Source of the DNA: Stutzerimonas kunmingensis
GTDB lineage: Bacteria > Pseudomonadota > Gammaproteobacteria > Pseudomonadales > Pseudomonadaceae
Assembly: GCF_002929225.1 (NCBI RefSeq)
Contig: NZ_PISM01000003.1
Coordinates: forward strand, 1-62,325
Length of the DNA: 62,325 bases
Direction of reading: 5' to 3'
The translations under genes were made by a program, and so were the position numbers. A model generated the notes under the pieces. It was given only the letters and a program-made list of their open reading frames with translations. It had not been told where the DNA came from and searched no databases. Below, one piece after another: positions 22,477 to 30,592 of the stretch; the stretch's first letter is position 1; every line of letters starts with the position of its first letter.

Positions 22477-23082
22477 ATGGCGCTGCCTACTACTCAGTCG
22501 ATCAGCCGTTTTCCGCTGCCCGATAGCCTCGACACGCTGCCCGCCGACCTGCGCGAACGGATTCTCGCCGTGCAGGAAAAGGCCGGTTTCATCCCCAACG
22601 TGTTTCTCATGCTGGCTCATCGGCCGGCGGAGTTTCGCGCCTTCTTCGCCTATCACGATGCGCTGATGGAGCGCGAAGCCGACAGCCTGACCCAGGCCGA
22701 GAAGGAGATGATCGTGGTGGCGGTCAGCGCCGACCACGGCTGCCTGTATTGCGTGGTCGCCCATGGCGCGATCCTGCGGATCCTCGCCAAGGACGCGCAG
22801 CTGGCCGACCAGATCGCCGTCAACTACCGCACCGCGCCGATCTCCGAACGCCAGCGCACGATGCTCGACTTCGCCCTGCACCTGGCCGCCGGGCGCGGCG
22901 TGCTGGACGACGCCTGGCAAGCGCGGCTGGAGGCCCAGGGTTTCAGCCTCGACGACATCTGGGACATCGGCGCCATCGCCGGGCTGTTCGGCCTCTCCAA
23001 CCGCCTGGTGTCCATGGCGCGCACCCCGCCCAACGACGAGTTCTATCTGCTGGGCCGCGTGCCCAGAAGCACCGCGCGCTGA
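22477..23082 (+). CDS. AhpD-like/carboxymuconolactone decarboxylase-family peroxidase-related protein
   Basis: A 201-residue protein with the CMD/AhpD fold. HGCLYCVVAHGAIL holds the CxxC pair and the downstream His typical of AhpD-like peroxidases; ADSLTQAEKEMIVVAVSA precedes it. AhpD homologues reduce peroxiredoxins, but members of this peroxidase-related subgroup lack an assigned role. It begins 57 bp after the CoA-ligase gene behind AAAGGAG and is likely co-transcribed. In that context it might deal with peroxide from acyl-CoA oxidation; this is only inference. Confidence 0.8.
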   Translation: MALPTTQSISRFPLPDSLDTLPADLRERILAVQEKAGFIPNVFLMLAHRPAEFRAFFAYHDALMEREADSLTQAEKEMIVVAVSADHGCLYCVVAHGAILRILAKDAQLADQIAVNYRTAPISERQRTMLDFALHLAAGRGVLDDAWQARLEAQGFSLDDIWDIGAIAGLFGLSNRLVSMARTPPNDEFYLLGRVPRSTAR

Positions 23083-23163
23083 GCGCGACACCGCTTTACC
23101 GCATGAAGTGGTAATCCGAGCCCGGGCAGTTGGCAGTCGGGCTCAACAGCTGCATCAACGATC

Positions 23164-23174
23164 ACAACAACAAG
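23164..23174 (+). promoter_or_regulatory. Hfq/Crc target motif before the second porin
   Basis: ACAACAACAAG followed by AGAGA and the start at 23185. It matches AAnAAnAA and resembles the leader of the intact porin, although the coding region here is dead. Confidence 0.55.
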
Positions 23175-23184
23175 AGAGATAGCT

Positions 23185-24041
23185 ATGCAACTGAAACCAG
23201 CAAGCCGGACCTTCCTGCTTTCCAGCCTGGCTGCAGCCATCCTGGGCATGTCCAACACGGCTTCGGCCGCCTTCATCGAAGACAGCAAGGCAAGCATCGA
23301 CCTGCGCAACTTCTATATGAACCGCGACTTCCGGCAGTCTGGCGCTGCTCAGTCCAAGGCCGAGGAGTGGGCTCAGGGCTTCATGCTGAAAATGGAGTCC
23401 GGCTACACCGAAGGGCCGGTCGGCTTCGGCCTGGATGCCATCGGCCTGCTCGGCGTCAAGCTTGACTCCGGCTCCGGCCGTGGCGGCACCGGCCTCCTGC
23501 CACGCTCGGCTTCCGGCGAGCCGGCGGACGACTACGGCACGGCAGGCCTGACCGCCAAGGCCAAGCTGTCCGCCACCACGCTGCACGTGGGCACGCTGCA
23601 ACCGGTTATCCCGGTGCTGATGCGCAACGACAGCCGCCTGTTGCCGAACATCTATCGCGGCGCCTGGCTGCAGAGCAAGACGTCGCAGGCCTCACGCTGG
23701 ATCTCGGCATGCTGGATCGCACGAGCTACCGCGACTCTTCCAACTACGAAGAGATGACGGTGTTCAATGGCGGGCTGCGCAACATTACCTTTGGCAGCAA
23801 TACGACGATTCCCGGGCTGAGCCTGATGACCCGCTACGTCTCCGGTGACAACGTCGACCGTGGCGCCGGCGCCAGCGAAGGCAAGACCTGGGAGCGCAAC
23901 ACCGACATCGCCTACGTCATCCAGAGCGGCCCACTGAAGAACCTCGGCTTCAAGCTGCGCAACGCCACCACGCGAAGCAACTTCCAGAGCGACCTGGACG
24001 AGAATCGCTTTATCGTCAGCTACAGCCTGCCGTTGTGGTAA
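23185..24041 (+). pseudogene. OprD-family porin, frameshifted and internally deleted
   Basis: It starts with a good signal peptide (ending NTASA-AF) and FIEDSKASIDLRNFYMNRDF. Compared with the inverted copy at 1–621, one G is missing near 23679 (gcaaggacg has become gcaagacg) and an adjacent base differs. The frame therefore shifts and ends at 23757. Beyond the shift the original frame resumes (LDRTSYRDSSNYEE) and then jumps at about 23788 from the first third of the barrel straight to the last 80 residues (MTRYVSGDN, NTDIAYVIQSGPLKNLG, FIVSYSLPLW). About 140–150 residues of the usual 420 are absent. Two independent lesions make this a pseudogene. It sits between the CoA-ligase/AhpD pair and the ABC transporter, where an intact porin would make functional sense. 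Confidence 0.9.
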
Positions 24042-24078
24042 CCGCGAAACCGCTGTGAACCTCCTCGTTGGAAATTTC

Positions 24079-24104
24079 CGGGCCGCATAGGCCCGGCTTT
24101 TTCT
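24079..24104 (+). terminator. Rho-independent terminator
   Basis: CCGGGCC-GCATA-GGCCCGG followed by CTTTTTC, just after the porin pseudogene stop. It separates the CoA-ligase unit from the ABC-transporter unit. Confidence 0.85.
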
Positions 24105-24264
24105 GCGTCGGCCGGGCCTTCTTTCGGCGCTCGCGGTTTGCATCGCCGATGCAAACCAACTACCTCAATGGCGCGAAAAATACTGGCCTTTTGCCTTTCA
24201 TTTGCCCGCTTTACCGCTCAATCACCCGTTTGAAAAAGCCACTTGCCGTATACGGAAACTGGTT

Positions 24265-24282
24265 GTTATCGTTTACGTAAAG
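24265..24282 (+). promoter_or_regulatory. Degenerate LiuR operator before the ABC transporter
   Basis: GTTATCGTTTACGTAAAG agrees with the liuA palindrome at 14 of 18 positions, the right half being exact. TTGCCG at 24244 and TTATCG 17 bases on could form the promoter it overlaps. It lies 73 bp before the first transporter start. Confidence 0.55.
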
Positions 24283-24308
24283 GTCATGCAGCGACCTGCG
24301 CCATAACC

Positions 24309-24324
24309 AACAACAACAAACAAG
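24309..24324 (+). promoter_or_regulatory. Hfq/Crc target motif before the ABC operon
   Basis: AACAACAACAAACAAG, the longest element of this kind in the window, with two overlapping AAnAAnAA registers. It lies 30 bases ahead of the GTG start, ahead of rather than overlapping the AAAGGA ribosome site. Confidence 0.6.
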
Positions 24325-24354
24325 GTTAGAGGGCACCCAAAGGAACCAGAGTTC

Positions 24355-25116
24355 GTGCTGGAAACGCGCGGCCTGACCAAGGAATTCCGCGGCTTCACCG
24401 CAGTGGATTCCGTCGATCTGAAGGTCCGTCAGGGTCACATCCATGCGCTTATCGGCCCCAACGGCGCCGGCAAGACCACCGTATTCAATCTGCTCACCAA
24501 ATTCCTCACGCCCACCCGTGGCGAGATCCTCTATCGCGGCAAGAACATCACCTCGATGAAGGCCAACGAGATCGCCCGGCTCGGCCTGGTGCGCTCGTTC
24601 CAGATTTCCGCAGTATTTGGCCACATGAGCGTGCTGGAAAACGTGCGTGTAGCGCTGCAGCAGAAGATGGGCAACTCCTTCCATTTCTGGAAATCCGAAC
24701 GCAGCCTGCGCGAGCTGGACGACCAGGTGATGCAGCTGCTCGCTGAAGTCGACCTGCAATCCTTCGCCCAGACCCTGGCAGTCGAGCTGCCCTACGGCCG
24801 CAAGCGCGCGCTGGAGCTGGCCACCACCCTGGCGCTCGACCCCTTCGTGCTGCTGCTCGACGAACCGACCCAGGGCATGGGCAGCGAAGACGTCGACATG
24901 GTCGTCGAGCTGGTGCGCAAGGCCGCGGCCAACCGTACGGTGCTGATGGTCGAGCACAACCTCAGCGTGGTCAGCCGCCTGTGCGATCGCATCACTGTGC
25001 TGGCGCGTGGTTCGGTACTCGCCGAGGGCGACTACGAAAGCGTGTCGGCCAACCCGCAGGTGCGCGAGGCCTACCTCGGCAGCGAAGCCGCGACACTCGA
25101 GGAGGCGCACGCATGA
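24355..25116 (+). CDS. ABC importer ATPase, LivG family
   Basis: A 253-residue ATPase of the branched-chain/organic-acid (HAAT) import family. Walker A is IGPNGAGKTTVF, the signature is the LivG-type LPYGRKRALELA, Walker B is VLLLDEPTQGMG, and the switch His lies in MVEHNLSVV. I chose GTG at 24355 (MLETRGLTKEF) because AAAGGA stands ten bases upstream and no in-frame ATG is nearer. It overlaps the next ATPase by four bases (ATGA). As the first gene of a five-gene transporter with a LiuR-like site it may import branched-chain substrates, but related systems also carry aromatic or dicarboxylic acids. Confidence 0.9.
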   Translation: MLETRGLTKEFRGFTAVDSVDLKVRQGHIHALIGPNGAGKTTVFNLLTKFLTPTRGEILYRGKNITSMKANEIARLGLVRSFQISAVFGHMSVLENVRVALQQKMGNSFHFWKSERSLRELDDQVMQLLAEVDLQSFAQTLAVELPYGRKRALELATTLALDPFVLLLDEPTQGMGSEDVDMVVELVRKAAANRTVLMVEHNLSVVSRLCDRITVLARGSVLAEGDYESVSANPQVREAYLGSEAATLEEAHA

Positions 25117-25829
25117 ATCCACCCATGGACCGCGATCAGCTGCGCGTCAGTGATCTGCATGCCTTTTACGGCGAATCGCACATTCTGCACGGTGTCGATC
25201 TGGTGGTCGGCCGCGGCGAGCTGGTGACCCTGCTCGGACGCAACGGCGCCGGGCGCTCCACCACGCTGCGGGCGATCATGAACATGGTCGGTCGGCGCAC
25301 CGGCTCCATCGTGGTCAACGGCAACGAAACCATCGGTATGCCGGCCCACCAGATTCCGCGGCTGGGCGTTGGCTACTGCCCGGAAGAGCGCGGCATCTTC
25401 GCCAGCCTGAGCGTCGAGGAGAACCTGCTGCTGCCGCCGACGGTGCGCAGCGGCGGCATGAGCCTGGACGAACTCTACGAGATGTTTCCCAACCTCTACG
25501 AGCGCCGCTTCAGCCAGGGCACGCGGCTGTCCGGTGGCGAGCAGCAGATGCTGGCCATGGCGCGCATCCTGCGCACCGGTGCCAACCTGCTGCTGCTCGA
25601 CGAGATCACCGAAGGCCTGGCGCCGGTCATCGTGCAGAAGCTTGGCGAGGTACTGATCAAGCTCAAGCAGCGTGGCCTGACAATTGTCCTGGTGGAGCAG
25701 AACTTCCGCTTCGCCGCGCCGTTGGCCGACCGCCATTACGTCATGGAGCACGGCCGCATCATCGAGGAGATCGAGGCGGCGGAGCTGGATTCGAAGAAGG
25801 ACTTCCTCAATTCCTGTCTCGGGGTGTGA
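25113..25829 (+). CDS. ABC importer ATPase, LivF family, with Walker A Lys replaced by Arg
   Basis: A 238-residue ATPase overlapping the LivG stop by ATGA. Its P-loop reads LLGRNGAGRSTTLRAI: position 48, normally the invariant phosphate-binding Lys, is Arg (codon CGC at 25254–25256). Walker B is LLLLDEITEGLAP, Ile replacing the usual Pro after DE. The signature LSGGEQQMLAMARIL, Q-loop and switch His region are intact. The pairing of normal LivG with this variant suggests a subfamily trait rather than damage, because the rest of the protein is well preserved. An ATG at 25113 gives the family length; a longer in-frame start inside LivG is unlikely. Confidence 0.88.
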   Translation: MNPPMDRDQLRVSDLHAFYGESHILHGVDLVVGRGELVTLLGRNGAGRSTTLRAIMNMVGRRTGSIVVNGNETIGMPAHQIPRLGVGYCPEERGIFASLSVEENLLLPPTVRSGGMSLDELYEMFPNLYERRFSQGTRLSGGEQQMLAMARILRTGANLLLLDEITEGLAPVIVQKLGEVLIKLKQRGLTIVLVEQNFRFAAPLADRHYVMEHGRIIEEIEAAELDSKKDFLNSCLGV

Positions 25830-25877
25830 ACCTCAGGAAGCTGTAAACCGGCCGCAGTGGATGCCGGCCCGAACCAC

Positions 25878-25888
25878 AACAAAAACAA
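25878..25888 (+). promoter_or_regulatory. Hfq/Crc target motif before the binding-protein gene
   Basis: AACAAAAACAA contains two overlapping AAnAAnAA matches, 17 bases upstream of the ATG at 25906 and just ahead of the GAGAG ribosome site. Confidence 0.5.
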
Positions 25889-25905
25889 TCGAGAGTGGTG
25901 AATAC

Positions 25906-27123
25906 ATGAGCTTTTTCCGCAAGAGCGCGAGCGCCATCCTGGCTTCTTCCCTGATCGCTTCGGCCGCCCAGGCCGAGATCAGCAATGACGAAATCCGCAT
26001 CGGCTACCTGGCCGACATGTCCGGCACCTATCGCGACCTCTCCGGCCCGGGCGGCCTGGAAGCGTTGAAGATGGCGGTGGAGGATTTCGGCGGCAAGGTC
26101 GACGGCAAGAAGATCGTTGTCTTCCATGCCGACGACCTGAACAAACCCGACGTCGGCGCCAATACCGTGCGCCAGTGGATCGACGAGCGTAACGTCGACA
26201 TGGTGACCGGCATGGTCGCCAGCTCCGTGGTGCTGGCCGCAAGCAAGGTGGTGGAGCAGGGCGGCAAGCTGGCGCTGATCTCCGGCGCGGCGGCCTCCAG
26301 CATCACCAACGAGTTTTGCTCACCGAACCATATCCACTGGACCTACGATACCTACGCGCTGGCCAATGGCACGGCCAAGGCCGTACTCGCCGATGGGGGC
26401 AAGAGCTGGTACATCCTCACCGCCGACTATGCCTTCGGCCACGCCATGGAAAACGACATCACCAAGGTGGTGGAAGGCGAGGGCGGCAGCGTCGTCGGCA
26501 AGGTCCGCCATCCGTTCCCAAGCAACGATTTCTCTTCCTATATGCTGCAGGCGCAGGGCTCCGGAGCCGAGGTCATCGCCCTGGCCAACGCCGGTGCCGA
26601 TACGGTCAACTCGCTGAAGACCGCCAGCGAATTCGGCGTCACCCAGTCCGGGCAGAAGCTCGCCGGCATGGTGGTGTTCCTCAACGACATCCATGCCATG
26701 GGCCTGGAGGTGACCCAGGGCCTGATGCTGACTACCGGCTGGTACTGGGACATGAACGACGACACCCGCGCCTGGGCCAAGCGCTACTACGAGCGCACCA
26801 AGCGCATGCCGGGCATGGTGCACGCCGGCATCTATTCGGCCACAACGCATTATCTGAACGCGGTAAAGGCCGCCGGCACCGACGAGACCGTCGCAGTGCG
26901 TGCGCAGATGGCCAAGACGCCGGTCAACGACATGTTCGCCAAGGACGGTCGTATCCGTGAGGACGGCCGCATGGTGCATGACATGTATCTGGTGCAGGTC
27001 AAGACACCGGCCGAATCCACCGGCGAGTGGGACCTGTACAAGATCGTCAGCACCATTCCGGGAGAGCAGGCCTACCGGCCGATCGCCGAGACCCAGTGCA
27101 CCAAGCTGGTCGCCAAGGACTGA
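25906..27123 (+). CDS. ABC importer periplasmic binding protein (LivK-like, Peripla_BP_6)
   Basis: A 405-residue binding protein. A signal peptide ends near SAAQA-EISNDEIRIG, followed by the family opening IGYLADMSGTYRDLSGPGG, GMVASSVVLAASKVV, TADYAFGHAMENDITK and VQAQGSGAEVIALANAG-type segments. The ATG at 25906 (MSFFRKS) carries its own ribosome site and Hfq/Crc-type leader. It is longer than classical LivJ/K (about 370) and closer to binding proteins annotated for aromatic or organic acids, so the ligand is open. It lies between the ATPase and permease genes, an order seen in this branch of importers. Confidence 0.9.
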   Translation: MSFFRKSASAILASSLIASAAQAEISNDEIRIGYLADMSGTYRDLSGPGGLEALKMAVEDFGGKVDGKKIVVFHADDLNKPDVGANTVRQWIDERNVDMVTGMVASSVVLAASKVVEQGGKLALISGAAASSITNEFCSPNHIHWTYDTYALANGTAKAVLADGGKSWYILTADYAFGHAMENDITKVVEGEGGSVVGKVRHPFPSNDFSSYMLQAQGSGAEVIALANAGADTVNSLKTASEFGVTQSGQKLAGMVVFLNDIHAMGLEVTQGLMLTTGWYWDMNDDTRAWAKRYYERTKRMPGMVHAGIYSATTHYLNAVKAAGTDETVAVRAQMAKTPVNDMFAKDGRIREDGRMVHDMYLVQVKTPAESTGEWDLYKIVSTIPGEQAYRPIAETQCTKLVAKD

Positions 27124-27141
27124 CCGGCTGATCCGCGCCAT

Positions 27142-27165
27142 CACCCGGTCGGCAACGGCCGGGTG
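27142..27165 (+). terminator. Stem-loop after the binding-protein gene
   Basis: CACCCGG/CCGGGTG with a 10-base loop and no T-run, located between the binding-protein stop and the permease start. It parallels the hairpin behind the TRAP binding-protein gene. Confidence 0.5.
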
Positions 27166-27192
27166 CCACGGACTTCCTTTGGGTGGTGAACC

Positions 27193-28080
27193 ATGACTCT
27201 CGTATTCGGCGTACCCCTAAGCGTGCTGCTCGGGCAGTTGCTGCTCGGTCTTATCAACGGGGCGTTCTACGCACTGCTGAGCCTTGGCCTGGCGATCATC
27301 TTCGGCCTGCTGCGCATCATCAACTTCGCCCATGGTGCGCAGTACATGCTGGGCGCCTTCGTGGCCTTCCTCGGGCTGAACTACCTGGGTGTGAGCTACT
27401 GGTTCGCGCTGGTGCTGGCGCCGTTGCTGGTGGGTTGCCTGGGCATGGCCATCGAGCGCGGCCTGCTGCGGCGCATTGCCGGTGAGGATCACCTTTACGG
27501 ATTGCTGTTGACCTTCGGCCTGGCGCTGATCGTCGAGGGCAGCTTCGTCAAGCTGTTCGGCGTGTCCGGCTCGTCCTATCCAATGCCGGAGTTGCTGCGT
27601 GGCGGCTTCAATCTCGGCTTCATGTTTCTGCCGACCTACCGCGCCTGGGTGATCGTCGCCGCGCTGGTGGTGTGCCTGGCGACCTGGTACGTCATCGAAC
27701 GCACGCGGCTGGGTTCCTATCTGCGCGCCGGTACCGAGAACCCGAAACTGATGCAGGGCTTCGGCATCAACGTGCCGCTGCTGGTGACCCTGACCTACGG
27801 CTACGGTGTGGCTCTGGCGGCCTTCGCCGGCGTGCTGGCTGCGCCGATCTACGCGGTGACGCCGGGCATGGGCTCGAACCTGCTGATCGTGGTGTTCGCC
27901 GTGGTGGTGATCGGCGGCATGGGCTCGATCCTCGGCGCCATCATCACCGGCATCGCCATGGGGCTGATCGAGGGGCTGACCAAGGTGTTCTATCCGGAAG
28001 CGGCCAACACCGTGGTGTTCCTGGTCATGGTGGCGGTGTTGCTGATTCGTCCTGCGGGACTCTTTGGTAAGGAGGCATGA
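27193..28080 (+). CDS. ABC importer permease, LivH family
   Basis: A 295-residue inner-membrane permease with about eight helices. LLLGLINGAFYALLSLGLAIIFGLLRIINFAHGAQYML is the family N-terminus (given here in its parts: GLINGAFYALLSLGL and INFAHG). The EAA-like coupling loop GTENPKLMQGFGIN and VVIGGMGSILGA near the C-terminus are intact. It starts at ATG 27193 and its stop overlaps the region of the next permease's start. Confidence 0.92.
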   Translation: MTLVFGVPLSVLLGQLLLGLINGAFYALLSLGLAIIFGLLRIINFAHGAQYMLGAFVAFLGLNYLGVSYWFALVLAPLLVGCLGMAIERGLLRRIAGEDHLYGLLLTFGLALIVEGSFVKLFGVSGSSYPMPELLRGGFNLGFMFLPTYRAWVIVAALVVCLATWYVIERTRLGSYLRAGTENPKLMQGFGINVPLLVTLTYGYGVALAAFAGVLAAPIYAVTPGMGSNLLIVVFAVVVIGGMGSILGAIITGIAMGLIEGLTKVFYPEAANTVVFLVMVAVLLIRPAGLFGKEA

Positions 28081-28082
28081 GC

Positions 28083-29090
28083 ATGACGAATCCAGCAAAC
28101 GTGCAGGCCGCAGCGCTGCGGCAGGCCAGTGTGGTACGCGAGCGCAGGCATGCAGCCGCGCGGCGGCAGAAGATCTTCTACGCGGTGCTGCTGGTGATTG
28201 CGCTGTTGGCACCGTTGGCGGTGTATCCGGTGTTCCTGATGAAGCTGCTGTGCTTCGCCTTGTTCGCCTGCGCCTTCAACCTGCTGCTCGGCTACGCGGG
28301 GCTGCTGTCCTTCGGCCATGCGGCCTTCTTCGCCACCGGCGGCTACATCACCGGCTACATGCTGAGCAGCTACAGTGGGCTCAGTACCGAGCTGGGGATA
28401 CTCGCCGGCACCCTGGCCTCGACAATGCTCGGTGCGCTGTTCGGCATGCTGGCGATCCGCAGGCAGGGCATCTACTTCGCGATGATCACCCTGGCGCTGG
28501 CGCAGCTGGTGTTCTTCGTCTTCGTTCAGGCGCCGTTCACCGGGGGCGAGAACGGTCTGCAGGGCGTGCCGCGCGGGCATCTGTTCGGCCTGGTCGACAT
28601 GAAGAACAACATGGCCATGTACTACTTCGTGCTGGCGGTGTTCGTCATTGGCTTCGCCATCATCCAGCGCACCATCCACTCGCCGTACGGCCAGGTGCTC
28701 AAGGCCATCCGTGAGAACGAGCCGCGGGCGGTGTCGCTCGGCTACAACGTCGATCGGCACAAGCTGCTGGCGTTCGTCATCTCCGCGGCGCTTGCCGGCC
28801 TGGCTGGCGCAACCAAGACCGTGGTGTTTCAGCTGGCCTCGCTGACCGACGCGCACTGGCACATGTCCGGCGAGGTCATCCTGATGACCCTGCTTGGCGG
28901 CGTCGGCACCATCCTCGGGCCGCTGGTCGGCGCCACCGTGGTGGTGACGCTACAAAGCTCGCTGTCCAACGGACCGTTGGGCGAGTGGGTGCATGTGATC
29001 CTCGGGGTGATCTTCGTGCTCTGCGTGCTGCTGTTCCGCTCCGGCATCGTCGGCTGGCTGGAGCGGCTGGTGAAGCGCAACTTCAAGTAG
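28083..29090 (+). CDS. ABC importer permease, LivM family
   Basis: A 335-residue inner-membrane permease, partner of the LivH protein. Marks are NLLLGYAGLLSFGHAAFF, GMLAIRRQGIYFAMITLALAQ, AIRENEPRAVSLGYN (coupling loop) and LLGGVGTILGPLVGA. Two in-frame ATGs exist at 28077 and 28083. AAGGAGG at 28069–28075 stands seven bases before the second but only one before the first, so I prefer 28083. It ends the transporter operon, with a strong hairpin nine bases downstream. Confidence 0.9.
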   Translation: MTNPANVQAAALRQASVVRERRHAAARRQKIFYAVLLVIALLAPLAVYPVFLMKLLCFALFACAFNLLLGYAGLLSFGHAAFFATGGYITGYMLSSYSGLSTELGILAGTLASTMLGALFGMLAIRRQGIYFAMITLALAQLVFFVFVQAPFTGGENGLQGVPRGHLFGLVDMKNNMAMYYFVLAVFVIGFAIIQRTIHSPYGQVLKAIRENEPRAVSLGYNVDRHKLLAFVISAALAGLAGATKTVVFQLASLTDAHWHMSGEVILMTLLGGVGTILGPLVGATVVVTLQSSLSNGPLGEWVHVILGVIFVLCVLLFRSGIVGWLERLVKRNFK

Positions 29091-29099
29091 CGATCCGAT

Positions 29100-29133
29100 G
29101 CGGGACCGTCCAGATTGCGCCGGACGGTCCCGC
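29100..29133 (+). terminator. Hairpin ending the ABC-transporter operon
   Basis: GCGGGACCGTCC and GGACGGTCCCGC form a perfect 12-bp stem with a 10-base loop. No T-run follows. Confidence 0.65.
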
Positions 29134-29197
29134 CATCGGCGAACCCGCTGCAGGGATACATGCCTAACGTCCCAGGCCCCTTTCAGAGGACAGAGCC

Positions 29198-29395
29198 ATG
29201 CCTGGCACCGAACCCCAAATGCAGCCGCAACCCACCTGGCCCTGGCGAGCCGACGAATCGCCCCTCAACGACCTCGACGACGCGGAGAGCGATACCGAGT
29301 TCGAAGGCCCGGACGAGCTGCCGGAAGAAGTGCTCGAACAACTCGAGAAGGTCGCTCCGCCGCCGGATCCGATGCCCGACCCTGGTCCGCTTTAA
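29198..29395 (+). CDS. Small acidic protein of unknown function
   Basis: Sixty-five residues, rich in Asp/Glu and Pro (DESPLNDLDDAESDTEFEG, PEEVLEQLEKV, ending PDPMPDPGPL), with no membrane segment or recognised domain. AGAGGA lies eight bases before ATG 29198, and a strong terminator follows 28 bases after the stop, which supports a real gene. I do not recognise the family; similar short acidic proteins are found beside ychF in pseudomonads only as far as I can guess. Low-complexity composition means a chance open frame remains possible. Confidence 0.5.
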   Translation: MPGTEPQMQPQPTWPWRADESPLNDLDDAESDTEFEGPDELPEEVLEQLEKVAPPPDPMPDPGPL

Positions 29396-29422
29396 CGGAT
29401 TGCACTCCCTTCGATAGAAACT

Positions 29423-29452
29423 AAAAGGCCCCGACGAGTCGGGGCCTTTTTT
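29423..29452. terminator. Bidirectional terminator
   Basis: AAAAGGCCCCGAC…GTCGGGGCCTTTTTT serves the small plus-strand gene and ychF on the minus strand: A-run on one side, T-run on the other. Confidence 0.9.
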
Positions 29453-29467
29453 CAAGCGAGCGGACGC

Positions 29468-30568
29468 TTAGACGTTAAAGCGGAAGTGCATGACGTCACC
29501 GTCCTTGACGATGTATTCCTTGCCTTCCAGGCGCCACTTGCCGGCTTCCTTGGCGCCGGCTTCGCCCTTGTACTGGATGAAGTCGTCATAGGCGATGACT
29601 TCAGCGCGGATGAAGCCTTTCTCGAAATCGGTGTGGATCACCGCGGCCGCCTGCGGAGCGGTCGCACCGATTCTGACGGTCCAGGCGCGGACTTCCTTCA
29701 CCCCGGCGGTGAAGTAGGTCTGCAGGTTGAGCAGCTCGTAACCGGCGCGGATCACACGGTTCAGACCTGGTTCTTCCATACCCATGGTTTCGAGGAACAT
29801 CTGCATCTCTTCCAGATCGTCCAGCTCGGCGATCTCGGCCTCGATCTTGTTGCACACCGGCACGACGATGGCGCCTTCTTCCTCGGCGATGGCGTTGACC
29901 ACGTCCAGGAGCGGGTTGTTCTCGAAGCCATCCTCGGCGACGTTGGCGATGTACATCACCGGCTTGGTGGTCAGCAGGTGGAAGGTCTTGGCCAGGCGCT
30001 TTTCCTCGTCACTGAAGCTCTTCAGCAGGCTGCGTGCCGGCTTGCCTTCGGTGAGGTGCGGGATCAGCTTCTCCAGCAGCCCCTTCTGTGCGACTGCTTC
30101 CTTGTCGCCGCCCTTGGCGGTACGGGCGACGCGCTGCAGCTGCTTCTCGCAGCTGTCGAGGTCGGCCATGATCAGTTCGAGGTCGATGATCTCGATGTCA
30201 CGCTTGGGGTCCACGCTGTTGGCGACGTGGATGACATTCTCGTCTTCGAAGCAGCGCACCACATGGGCGATGGCGTCGGTTTCGCGGATGTTGGCGAGGA
30301 ATTTGTTGCCCAGGCCTTCGCCCTTCGAAGCGCCGGCGACCAGGCCGGCGATGTCGACGAACTCCATGGTGGTCGGGATCACCCGCTCCGGCTTGACGAT
30401 CGCCGCCAGCGCGTCGAGGCGCGGGTCGGGCATCGGCACGATGCCGCTGTTCGGCTCGATGGTGCAGAAGGGAAAGTTCTCAGCCGCGATGCCGGATTTG
30501 GTCAGGGCGTTGAACAGGGTGGACTTGCCGACGTTGGGCAGACCGACGATGCCGCAGTTGAATCCCAT
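29468..30568 (-). CDS. ychF: Obg-family nucleotide-binding protein YchF
   Basis: A 366-residue P-loop protein that prefers ATP and binds ribosomes. G1 is [14 protein letters not shown] (residues 8–21), the switch region contains [18 protein letters not shown], a coiled-coil insert spans about 130–200, and the C-terminal TGS domain ends [14 protein letters not shown]. Length and ends are standard. It is 24 bp after pth, the usual Pseudomonas order. Confidence 0.97.
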   Translation of the reverse strand: MGFNCGIVGLPNVGKSTLFNALTKSGIAAENFPFCTIEPNSGIVPMPDPRLDALAAIVKPERVIPTTMEFVDIAGLVAGASKGEGLGNKFLANIRETDAIAHVVRCFEDENVIHVANSVDPKRDIEIIDLELIMADLDSCEKQLQRVARTAKGGDKEAVAQKGLLEKLIPHLTEGKPARSLLKSFSDEEKRLAKTFHLLTTKPVMYIANVAEDGFENNPLLDVVNAIAEEEGAIVVPVCNKIEAEIAELDDLEEMQMFLETMGMEEPGLNRVIRAGYELLNLQTYFTAGVKEVRAWTVRIGATAPQAAAVIHTDFEKGFIRAEVIAYDDFIQYKGEAGAKEAGKWRLEGKEYIVKDGDVMHFRFNV

Positions 30569-30592
30569 GGTGATCTTGCCTCGGAGTTAGGT

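Noticed and set aside
23100..23160. Sigma-54 promoter before the second porin (GG-N10-GC at cgggctcaacagctgca)
   Set aside because: Only the invariant pairs match and there is no activator palindrome nearby.
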